NCBI RefSeq assembly: GCF_014737315.1
Contig: NZ_JPUF01000009.1
Span: 1-64,000 of the forward strand
Direction of reading: 5' to 3'
Length of the DNA: 64,000 nt
Origin: Treponema zioleckii
GTDB lineage: Bacteria; Spirochaetota; Spirochaetia; Treponematales; Treponemataceae
In this document: positions 50,224 to 59,600 of the stretch, piece by piece
How positions within the stretch are numbered: the first letter of the stretch is position 1
Layout of the letters: each line of letters begins with the position of its first letter
Translations under genes and position numbers: made by a program
The notes under the pieces: generated by a model
The model's input: only the letters and a program-made list of their open reading frames with translations
Databases searched by the model: none
What the model was told of the DNA's origin: nothing

Positions 50224-50355
50224 CACCGGCAACGACAACAGTTAAAACATTCTAATACATTATCATTTGAAGGTACTGAGCAAGGTCTAAAGAATGGCAC
50301 TAAGGAAGAACAGGATATTTTGAAATATATAGAGGAGGTTCTTTATGGAAAATAA
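50224..50355 (+). pseudogene. Second toxin-like tail without start
   Basis: An open frame of 43 codons: LKHSNTLSFEGTEQGLKNGT, KEEQDILKYIEEVLYGK, ending in TAA at 50353-50355, overlaps the ATG of the next lipoprotein (TATGGAAAATAA). It follows a hairpin area (CCTAAAAGCGG...GCATTTTTAGG). It is arranged exactly like the 48552 fragment and its lipoprotein partner. Confidence 0.4.
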
Positions 50356-50758
50356 GAAGTTATTATATATATTTTTATGTTTGGCAGTTTCTTTTTGCTT
50401 TCTTTCATGTAACTACAAGGAAAGTTTTCAGAATAAGATTTTTGTTTATACTTGTAATTACACGGATTTACAACTTGAATTGCAAGTTGCATGGAAAAAT
50501 GAAAAGTCTAGAACGATAATTGTTCCTGAAAAGAAACTGAAATGTGTGGGTTGTAAGTTTGGGAGTAAAGAGTTGCCTGATTCTGGTCAGGTAATGTTAT
50601 TGCACAAAGGAAAATCTGTTGCAACTCGGTCGATAAAATTTCCTGGTGAAGGTCTATATTCGTATTGTGCTTACGGGGGACTTTATACTAGAGTAAATAT
50701 TTTTCTGGATGAGAATGGTAATCCGTTTATGGAATTATGTTATGATTTGGAGCCGTGA
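50345..50758 (+). CDS. Small lipoprotein, immunity-like by context
   Basis: A 137-residue protein with AGAGGAGG 6-8 bases upstream. Signal and lipobox: KKLLYIFLCLAVSFCFLSC. The mature part is beta-rich with several Cys (KKLKCVGCKFG, YSYCAYGGLYTRVNI). It begins inside the last codons of the toxin-like tail upstream, which suggests a toxin-immunity relation. No family recognised. Confidence 0.65.
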   Translation: MENKKLLYIFLCLAVSFCFLSCNYKESFQNKIFVYTCNYTDLQLELQVAWKNEKSRTIIVPEKKLKCVGCKFGSKELPDSGQVMLLHKGKSVATRSIKFPGEGLYSYCAYGGLYTRVNIFLDENGNPFMELCYDLEP

Positions 50759-50854
50759 GCAAGGGGAAAACTAATTTTGCACTTCATTTGCAAAAGATAT
50801 GTTCAATACTTATGATAGGAAAATTTTTTCTTCAGAAGCAGTTGCTCTTTCCTA

Positions 50855-50950
50855 ATGGTTAATAACAACTTTTATGAAATTTTGAACTATGAGCATGAAA
50901 ATTTAATCTTGTTTTTTGCAAAACTGATTGGCGATGACGTAGAGAGCTAA
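50855..50950 (+). pseudogene. Possible third tail/immunity junction remnant
   Basis: A 31-codon frame (MVNNNFYEILNYEHENLILF then FAKLIGDDVES) starts in TAATG shared with the stop of a short upstream frame (AKDMFNTYDRKIFSSEAVAL). The stop/start overlap resembles the two earlier junctions. Both parts are very short and may be chance. Confidence 0.25.
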
Positions 50951-50958
50951 CACGCGTA

Positions 50959-50987
50959 TTGACAGCAACGGTGGTTTGTTTTATATT
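50959..50987 (+). promoter_or_regulatory. Promoter of the ToxI-like RNA
   Basis: TTGACA (50959-50964), a 17-base spacer and TATATT (50982-50987). It is the most consensus-like promoter in the window, and the predicted start is near 50994. Confidence 0.65.
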
Positions 50988-50993
50988 CAAGTC

Positions 50994-51083
50994 AGAAGGT
51001 CTCCATTAACCTGCGGTTTGAATCCGTGAAGAGATGAAGATTAAAGAAAGGCTGCTTGTTCTTCAGGCAGCCTTAGTTTTTTT
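50994..51083 (+). ncRNA. Candidate ToxI antitoxin RNA of the type III system
   Basis: The RNA would run from about 50994 to the T-rich end at 51083. Upstream of the terminator it has about 45-50 bases (AGAAGGTCTCCATTAACC, then TGCGGTTTGAATCCGTG and AAGAGATGAAGATT). AGGT can pair with ACCT and GTCTC partly with GAGAT, so a small pseudoknot is possible. Known ToxI RNAs consist of repeats of about 35-40 bases; here at most one unit is visible. The assignment depends on the toxin downstream, the promoter and the terminator. Confidence 0.5.
51048..51083 (+). terminator. Terminator between the antitoxin RNA and toxN
   Basis: AAGGCTGC and GCAGCCTT form an 8-bp stem, extended by two weaker pairs, followed by AG and seven T. 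In type III systems a leaky terminator here sets the ratio of antitoxin RNA to toxin mRNA. The toxN ribosome site GAGG begins right after it. Confidence 0.8.
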
Positions 51084-51092
51084 GAGGTAAAA

Positions 51093-51677
51093 ATGTTCTC
51101 GCTGAAAAAGAATCTGAAATTCATCACCATTGACCAAAAATATTTGAAAACACTACACGATTCTTGCAGTGAGGTTTATTACAAGCCGTTCAGCTATGAG
51201 ACAAAACCTTATATTGGAATACTTGTTGAGGAGAATGGTATTGAATATGTGATACCACTTTCTTCCGCAAAGGAAAAACACAAGGCATGGAAAAATGTGG
51301 ATGCAGACCGTTTTCTGATATTCGAAAACTGTAAAAATGCGGTGGTTGGCACAAACGATATTTATGTAAAAAATGAGGATGGAACTTTCAAACATATTCT
51401 TTCAGTGTTGGACTTGAAGAAAATGATTCCTATAAAATCAGGGCTTTATTCTGAGGTTGATTTGAATCCGTCAAACAAAGATTCTGAGCTAGAGAAAAAG
51501 TATAAAGTTCTTTTGAATATTGAATATACATTTTGCTTGAAAATTATCGATTCAGTGGTTCAAAAAGCAACTAAGCTTTACGAAAAGCAGATTTCTACAG
51601 GAAAAATCTTAAAATTCTGTTGTGACTTCAAACAGCTCGAAGCAAAATGCAAAGCCTATGAACTAAAATCGGTGTAA
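51093..51677 (+). CDS. ToxN/AbiQ-family type III toxin endoribonuclease
   Basis: A 194-residue protein (GAGG 5 bases before ATG). KFITIDQKYLKTLHDSCSEV, YKPFSYETKPYIGILVEENG, IEYVIPLSSAKEKHKAWKNV and DADRFLIFENCKNAVVGTND are the conserved ToxN/AbiQ blocks, including the PLSSxKxKH core. The C-terminal helix region (FCLKIIDSVVQKATKLYEKQ) is usual. Such toxins cut mRNA and are held by repeated antitoxin RNA pseudoknots; several act in phage abortive infection. Promoter, candidate RNA and terminator lie in order directly upstream. Confidence 0.88.
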   Translation: MFSLKKNLKFITIDQKYLKTLHDSCSEVYYKPFSYETKPYIGILVEENGIEYVIPLSSAKEKHKAWKNVDADRFLIFENCKNAVVGTNDIYVKNEDGTFKHILSVLDLKKMIPIKSGLYSEVDLNPSNKDSELEKKYKVLLNIEYTFCLKIIDSVVQKATKLYEKQISTGKILKFCCDFKQLEAKCKAYELKSV

Positions 51678-51743
51678 TTTCAACTTTTTAGAACTTCCCC
51701 AAAATCGCGATTTGTCGGAAGCCCCAAAAATCCACTTTTCCCT

Positions 51744-51767
51744 GGAAAGCCCGCCACAAAAAGCGCC
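51744..51767 (-). repeat. 24-bp inverted repeat, right copy
   Basis: Reverse complement of 48391-48414, exact over 24 bases. Confidence 0.75.
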
Positions 51768-51807
51768 TTTTCTTATGAATATGGATGGCCGAATCGTAAT
51801 TATTTCA

Positions 51808-51857
51808 TTCCGAGCGAGTTTCGGAATCTCAGATTTAGAACTTCGTTCGGAATGTAA
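51808..51857 (+). repeat. Decayed REP-like palindromes
   Basis: CATTCCGAGCGAGTTTCGGA and ACTTCGTTCGGAATGT resemble the 21727 palindrome family. Confidence 0.5.
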
Positions 51858-51874
51858 GCCTGAATATTTTTAGC

Positions 51875-52741
51875 TCACTCGCCGCGGGAAGAAAAATATG
51901 CCGCGGCAAAGCCTAGTACGAGCGTTGCTGCAGAAATCAAAATGACGGTGAGCGAGGCAAAACCCGGATAGATTAAGACGACCGAGCCTGCAATCAGACC
52001 GAGAATTGCCGCGTAGGTGTACGACGGAATCTTCGCCATCAAAAAACGGACGAGAGCTGCCCCAAAAATCAGCCCTGCAACAACCCCCAGACCGAACGGA
52101 ATTAAAAGCGGAATGTTCAGCGTGCTGATTGCAAGCATAATCGTTCCGTACATGCCGAGCGCCAAAAGAAGGAAAGAGCCTGAAATCCCTGGAATTATCA
52201 TAGCGACCGCGGCGGCGGCGCCTGCCAAAAACAGGAGCGAGCAAGTCTTAAAATCAAGCGAAATCTGCGTGGTCTGTGCGAGGGATTTTGCGCTTTCTTT
52301 TGCCGAATCCATGTCTGCGGAGCCAAAAATCATCATGCAGAGAACCATTGCAAGGCCAATAAAAAAACTCAGTGCAAGAAAGAACCAATATTTTGCGGGC
52401 GCGCTGTTTTTTGATTCAGATTTTGATGAACGGATTTTTCTGATTATTAGCGGAATGCTTCCCAAAATCAGGCCGATAAAAAAATACTTCGTTGGAACAG
52501 GAAATTTACCGAGAAGTGCGGTGATTATTTTGCTGAACGCCAGCACTCCTACGGCCATGCCAAGTACGAGCGGGAACCAGAATGCCCACGAGCGTATGAT
52601 TTTCTTGATATCCGGCGAAATTAAACCAATAATCCTGTCATAAACATTGAATACGACAGCCATCGTGCCGCCCGAAACGCCGGGAATTACGTTGGCAATG
52701 CCAAGTACAATGCCTTTCATAAATAGTTTGATGTATTCCAT
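51875..52741 (-). CDS. DUF368/PopT-family polyprenyl-phosphate translocase
   Basis: A 288-residue membrane protein with about 8 segments. GIVLGIANVIPGVSGGTMAV and AVAMIIPGISGSFLLLALGM are the two inverted-repeat motifs with the conserved PGxSGG/PGISGS signature of DUF368. DUF368 proteins (PopT) have been described as undecaprenyl-phosphate translocases that return the lipid carrier for envelope synthesis. Here that function is inferred from the family. The gene stands alone. The gap upstream (52742-53113) holds a REP palindrome and no gene. Confidence 0.9.
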   Translation of the reverse strand: MEYIKLFMKGIVLGIANVIPGVSGGTMAVVFNVYDRIIGLISPDIKKIIRSWAFWFPLVLGMAVGVLAFSKIITALLGKFPVPTKYFFIGLILGSIPLIIRKIRSSKSESKNSAPAKYWFFLALSFFIGLAMVLCMMIFGSADMDSAKESAKSLAQTTQISLDFKTCSLLFLAGAAAAVAMIIPGISGSFLLLALGMYGTIMLAISTLNIPLLIPFGLGVVAGLIFGAALVRFLMAKIPSYTYAAILGLIAGSVVLIYPGFASLTVILISAATLVLGFAAAYFSSRGE

Positions 52742-52829
52742 TCCGAAAATATATCATTTTAAGGCTCGTCTAAAAAGACCCGCTTGTATTTTGCATAATA
52801 AGGTTCACTGTCGAGTTTTTACAAAGCCT

Positions 52830-52855
52830 GTCATTCCGAACTTGATTCGGAATCT
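52830..52855 (+). repeat. REP-like palindrome, identical to 21727
   Basis: TTCCGAACTTGATTCGGAA with the same flanks as at 21727-21752. The rest of 52742-53113 shows no gene, only low-complexity AT-rich sequence near 53040-53100. Confidence 0.75.
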
Positions 52856-53113
52856 TTTCCGGCATTGCGGGGGGCGTAGATACTGAAGCAAGGCGACCGC
52901 GAAAACGACACTGTGTTCTCCTCTCATGGAGAAAACTCGACATTCGATCTAAACAGCACTTTTCTGAACGTATTGCGTCTTATCTGCGTCAAAAATTGTT
53001 CGCGTGATATTTTTGGAGAGTTTTTTGTGGTCGCCAAATAAAAATAATGAAAAATGTCTTAAAAAAAAGGTTAGGCTCTTAAAAAAAATTTAATTTTATC
53101 CGAAAATAGGGAT

Positions 53114-53434
53114 ATGAATAAAAGTTTGGATTTGTCAGAATTGTTTAAAAAGGTTTATGATGTTGTCCTTGAGGCAACAAAAGGCTCATTAGCTCCGATT
53201 GCCTATATTAGTGTTCGTCTTGGAAACGGCTTCCCTTTTTCTGATAATGAAATCCATTCTCATTTTAAAGAACTCAAATGGAATTCATTGATTTCTGCCG
53301 CTGATTTAACTATCGTGCATGATTCCGGGCTGACTTCTGATGTTATAAAAATCGAGGAAATTTCCGAATTTATGGACGATGAAGGAAATTGCAAAGTTTA
53401 TAGAGATTTTCCAAATAGCTCCATCAAATTCTAA
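53114..53434 (+). CDS. Hypothetical small protein
   Basis: A 106-residue acidic, soluble protein (LDLSELFKKVYDVVLEATKG, SDNEIHSHFKELKWNSLISA, VIKIEEISEFMDDEGNCKVY). The start context has AGGG only 3 bases before ATG, which is poor. Even amino acid composition and length make it plausible, but no family is recognised. It precedes the giant secreted gene. Confidence 0.5.
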   Translation: MNKSLDLSELFKKVYDVVLEATKGSLAPIAYISVRLGNGFPFSDNEIHSHFKELKWNSLISAADLTIVHDSGLTSDVIKIEEISEFMDDEGNCKVYRDFPNSSIKF

Positions 53435-53621
53435 AAATTTATGCTAAACTCTAATAAAACCGATATCTAAAAGATAGGGATATATTCGGAATCTTTGAAG
53501 AGCTTGGTTTTTCGAAGTGACTCTGAAAAAAGCGATGTTTTTAGGTGCCCATTTTTTATTCCGACTGCAACATATCGGGAAAACTCTATCTTTCCGGAAT
53601 GCAGGGCCCGGAGGGCGTTCA

Positions 53622-56600
53622 TTGGAGTTTAATACGAAAACTTTTAACAAATTAGAAACACAAAAAATCATTCGAAATCGTTTTGATTCTCTTTTTAAGC
53701 CAGCCTTTATTTTTTTGCTCGCAATTTATTTTTGTTTTAAAGCTGCAATTCCACTTTCGGCTGCTACGTTCTACTGGGTCGGCGGCGCCAGTGGCGAGTG
53801 GGGGACTGCGAGTAACTGGTCAACCACGGAAGGTGGAGCTGGGGGAAGTGTAGTGCCTGGGGGAAGTGACACGGTTGTGTTCACGAAGGATGTTACGATT
53901 GAGGATGCCGTGCAAGATGGTGGTGGCAAATCTGGTGTCGGGCAGATTGAAGCAGAAAACGCAAATCTTATATTTTCATCAGATATTTATGTTCGCGGGC
54001 GAACCTTAAAAGTAAATTCTTTGCAGGTTGCTGGTGATTGCCAATATCTTTCCAATGCTGCGAATGTCGAAACGTCGGGAAATCAAGTTTATTCGAGTAA
54101 TGTTAGTGTTCGCGGATATTCTGCGTCTGGCAATGATTCTGATAGAAAACTGACTTTTAAATCAACGGCTGGAACCATAACTTTTGCGAGTACGGTAGCA
54201 AGTTGGAATGACGTGCATATTCCAAACGTTGAGATAGATGGAAACGTTGTTTTTGAAGGGGCTGTTGGTGGAACTTCTGGATTTGGTTCACTGTCGGTTT
54301 CTGGTGTTGCCGTTATAAAAACTTCCGTAAAAACTGTTTCTTCGTATGGCTCGGAAACTGGCACTGGTGCCCAAACTTACTCAGGTGCGCTCACTCTTGC
54401 GGGAGACGTTTCGATTACGGCGGACACTGTTTCTTTTGGAAGCACCGTGGACAGCGACAGCGATACGACGGCAAGGTCACTTGCAATAACCGGAAATGCT
54501 GAATTTTCCGGCGCGGTTGGCGGAACGAATCTTCTTTCTTCACTTTCGGTTACAGGCACGACGACGACATCCACTGATGTTTCTTTTAATGCTGGTAGCG
54601 GAACTCTCACTTTTACAGGGGCTTTTTCGGGAAGCGCAACGATAAATTCTCCGGCTGTGTTCAGCGCGGGAAATACCTTTACAAACTTGACTGTCGGTAG
54701 CGGAACGCAGACTTTCGACATAACAATTACCTTTGCCGGCGGAACGACGCAGACGGTAAGCGGCACGCTTTCCTGCAAAGGAACTTCCGCACATTACGTG
54801 ACGCTCACTTCGGGCGGAACGTGGACGTATTCAGGAGCGGCGAGCGCGGGCAATTTTGACTACACATATATAGAAAATTCCGCCGCTTCCATGGCTTTGA
54901 GCATTACGCCGTCAACAAAACATCTTTCAGAAAAAACGGCTGCTTCCACAACGAACTGGTTCGCTTTCAAATATTATTGGATTGGCGCGGCAAGCACTTC
55001 CTGGAGCGAGCCGACGAACTGGGCGATTGACGAAGACGGGACGATTCCTTTGGAGAGCGACGAGAACGCCCCGAGCAGCACTGACGGAATGAGCGAGATT
55101 ACGATTCTAAAAGGTGTGTCGAAAACGGCAAGCCCTTACATGCTGACTTTTTCGGCGGACGCGAGCATAAAATCCCTTACCGTGAACGAGAATGCGACCG
55201 TGGATTTTGCGGACAAAAACCTGACTTGCAGCGAAACTATCCATAATTCCGGAACCATTCGAATTTCTGGACATATCCTGCTGAATTTCAGTTCCTATCC
55301 GGATAATTCGGCTGACTCGACGATTGAATATTACAAAGGTTCTGTTGATGAATTTGATGCAATTTACGGCGTAGCCGGATACAACAATCTTTCCGTGACC
55401 GGCGTCAAGGTAAAATTCTTGCAGTCTTCCGGCGGGGCTAGCCAAAGTGTTGCTGTCGGTACGAATCTTACAGTCTCTGAAGGCGGAAGCATAGATTCCG
55501 CTGAACTTTCCGTTACTGGAACGACTTCATTTTCAGGCGATTCTTCCGTTACGACGACCGGAGCACAAAACTATGCCGGAAACGTAGATTTTGGTTCTGG
55601 CGAAGTGACTCTTACTGCCGAAGATTCTTTGTCAACTTTTTCTGAAATCAAATTTGGAAATTCCGTAACAGGCTCTGGAAAACTGAAGTTGAACGGCATT
55701 GCAGCTTCTTCTGGCGGTACGCTTTCATTCTCAACATCATCGTCTGCTTCTTCGGCGGCGGAGGTCGATTTTGAGCAGGGCTTTGCGAGCGGCGTGGACG
55801 TGGCGTTTCAATGCTCGGCGACAATAAAATCCTCAAACTCTTTCGCTTCGCTTTCGGTGGGAGACGGAAGCCAGAATTTTCCGATAGAAGTCCAGTTCGA
55901 GGCGGGCAAGACGCAGACGATTGGCTCGATTTCCTCAAGCGGAGCCAGCTCGACGAACACCGTTCAGCTCAAATCCACGACGGACGGCTCTGAATGGAAA
56001 GCCTGCTTTTCTTCGATTCCGTCTGATTCTGATTTTTCATACACGATTGTGCGCGACTCCCATTCCGTCGATTCAAGCGGCACTGACAATGATTTGAATT
56101 TGATTCCCTCGGCGACGACTGTACTCGACTGGCAGCCGAGCAATTTGACGTGCGCATGCTGGTTTTCATACAAATATTATTGGACCGGCGCGGTAGATTC
56201 GAACTGGGAGAATGCAGCAAACTGGTCTTGCAGCGACGCAGACGGAGCCGCGGCGGCTCCGGGCTATCCTGCGTTCACCGGCGGAACGAGCGAAATTACG
56301 GTTCTGAAGGGCAGCTCAACGACGGCAAGCCCGTACATCCTTACGCTTACGGACAATGTGAACATAAAATCTTTTACGGTGAACGAGAATGCGACCGTGG
56401 ATTTTGCGACCTATGATTTTACGGCGACTTCCACCGGCACAAATCCTCTTGTAAATAATGGGACTGTCCGTATCGGCGGTAATGTGACCGTAACTGCGGC
56501 TTCCGTAGAAAACGGGGATGATTCTGCGGTCGAATATTACGGTTCTTCCTTGACGCAGCTTGGCTGGGGAAGTTCTTACCAGAATCTTGAATTTAGCGCC

Positions 56601-59600
56601 GGCGCGAGTTGCGCTTCTTCTACGGCAATGACAGTTTCCGGCACGCTGAAAATTTATAACGGCGACGGAAACGAGATTTCCCTTGCCGGCGCGAACGTCT
56701 TTTCGAATCCTGTGGAGATTGGCTCTTCGGTAGATTCGCTCGTACAAGCCGGAAACGTCACTTTGAACGCGGCTTCGGGCTTGGAAATCGCTTCCGGGGC
56801 AAATTGCACTTCGCTTGACGTAAAATGCGGTGCGACATTGGGCAGCGTGGAGTCAACTGGAACTGGCACAAGCCAGCTTTACGAAGGGGCGGTCACTCTT
56901 TCTGAAAACTCAAGTTTTACAGGCGTGAACGGAACTCTCGTGCATTTTAAGAAACCTGTTACCGGCGGAAGCAAATCCCTTACCGTGAGCGGGTCGAATG
57001 TCGAGTTTGACGCTGACGTTTCGGGCACTTCTACGATTTTGGTTGAAAACGGAACGACGACGCTTGCAAAGTCCGCTGGAACGCAGAATATTTCTTCGAG
57101 CGGGGCGCAGGTTTATGGCGGTGCGGTGCTCTTGAGCGGAGCGGGAGAAAAATCTCTTTCGGCGAGCAACGGCGATGTGGCTCTTCATGGCGTTACCGAC
57201 TCCGGCACGAACAAGTTTACGGTGACGGCGGTGAGCTTTATCAACTTGTACGCGGAAAATTACACGACGAATGGAATACAGACGTACAAGAGCGACGTAA
57301 AGCTGCTTGCTGATTCATCATCATCTTCTGGAACATGGTCTGCTGGCGGCACTGTAATTACCTGCTCTAAAAATCTTTACATGGATTTCGGCTCTGTCTC
57401 AATGATTTTAGACTCCAACCTGTCCGCTAAAAATATTTACTTTTACTGCGGAAATCTTACAGTTTCGTCGGGAAAAACTCTTTCGACAACGGACGACTTT
57501 GCCGTTTGGGGCTCGAATTACAATGCTACAGACCCGCGTTTCTCGACTTCGAACACGCGATTTGCTTTTTACGGGGCTGATTCACTTTCGTATCTAAAGA
57601 CTTCTGGATTTTCAGCTTCGTTTTCGGCTACAGGCGCAACGCTCTCGGCCGGACAGAATTTTTATTTGAACGGTGCGGATTTGTCTGGCTGTGCGTTGAC
57701 AGTTCCTGACAATTCATCTTCCCATCCGGTTTTCAATTCCACGGGCGCGGTCACACAAAAACAGTGGGGAAGTCCTTACGCTGTTTGTCTGAATTCAACT
57801 GTTACGAATGTGACCGTTTCTGACGGATGGCTTACGGCGGGCGGAACGGACAGCGAGACTTCCGGCGCGACTCAGGGCTGCACTGATGGCGGCGGAAACT
57901 CGAACGTTCAGTTTGACGTGCCGCACATTAAAAAAGCTTACTCCGTTTCTGACAACGTGCTTTACGTTGAATTCGACATGAAAATCGAAAATTCCAACGG
58001 CGAGATTGCAGAAAATCTTTTGAACGTAAAATATTCAGGCGGTTCGACTGCTTTTGCGGGCGTTTACACGACCGCGGCTTGTACGACGGCCCTTTCGTCG
58101 TCAGCTGGCGACGTAACTTCTTTCTATTTAAAGGCTTCTTCGGCAGGCAAGTGGAATACGGACGCTACGGGAACTTCTTTGGGGTCGGACGATTCGACTG
58201 ACCGGAGCGGAACCCATCGCGAGCTAAAAACAGACCTTACATTTTTGGAGGGTGTTTTTACCGCGGCAAACGGACACACGATGTGCCGAAACTACAACGC
58301 TGGTCTTGAAAACGGCTCAAAGCCTGATGCCTACACTTTGACGGAAGATAAGGCAAAGCCTGTTCTTATAAAGACTTACATTGGACAGGAAGAGCACAAG
58401 GCATCTGGCAGCCAGGAAATGTTTGATTCTCACAACTTTATTGAATTCGTTTACTCGGAACCGGTTAACGTTGGCTCGCTAGCTTACGACGGCGGGGACG
58501 TGAACGTTCAGGCTACAAGTACGCTTGGCGCAATAAAAAATAATTCTTCCGGCTTTACGGTGGCTTCTCTTGGAACGTTTGCCTCTGGCTCGGTTTTGGC
58601 TGGCATAAAAACTCTGGGCGCGTCTGGAGCGTGGTCGGGAACTTTGAGCGAGGCGGAACCTCACTCCCTGTACAGAAAGTTTTCGACGACGGTTGGAGGC
58701 ACTTCTCAAAATCAGCCTTGCCGCGTGCGAGTTTCTGTTGCGGGCTTTGTTGACGAGTCTTCGCCGGTTGTAGTTAACGGAACGAGCTTTAACAATTGGG
58801 TAGGCTATATTGACAGCGCGGAAAGCCCGGCTCTCGGTTCTCTCGTTACTCCGGTGGCTTCTTCGTTGGTCGTTGATTTGGCGGGCAATGCAATTGACGC
58901 TTCCGTAAAGCCAAATCTTAATGCGGCTTCGGACGGGCTTTACGGCTCTTGGGACGTTAGTGGCCCGATTTTTGCTCCGTTCATAAAAAACAAGAGCGAA
59001 TGGGATTCTTGGTTCTCAAGCGGAGACTCGGAATATTACGAAATAATCGGTTCGGTTGAATCAAATTCAAGCGCATATCTTGAACGAATCGAATTCCATC
59101 TTTTTGACAACGCAAAAGACCAATATTCCAGCCGATACTGGCTTGTCGCAAGCGGCTGGTGGAATGGCTCTTCTCTCGAAAGCGATGCTCCTGAATCTTT
59201 GGGCGGCTCAAAGCCTTTTGACTCTACGAATGCGACCGTGGGCGGAATCAGACGGTCTAGCCTTGACGGCGCGGCTTCTGCATTCACTTATGAAATCCTA
59301 AAAAGTTCGCTCGGAACGCGCACTTTTGGAAGTGGCACGATTACTCAAAACGTAAAGAGCGCGCTTTTTAGGCACGTTGACAAAAACTCAACTCAGACCG
59401 AGGACGACGGACTTTATTTTGGAATTCCGCTGAACGCATCGGATGCAGCTCTTCCAATGCGCACCACCTTTAATATCAGCTTTTCGTCGGAAAACAGTTT
59501 TATTACCGACCTTGCAGGAAATCGCATCAAAGAAGATTTGACGATGAAGTCCGTGGACGTAACTCCTCCGTCAATTTCAATGACTCTTTCGCCGATTGGC

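Noticed and set aside
51005-51035. tRNA T-arm (TGCGGTTTGAATCCG)
   Set aside because: No acceptor stem, anticodon arm or CCA end could be fitted; the stretch lies in the type III antitoxin RNA position.
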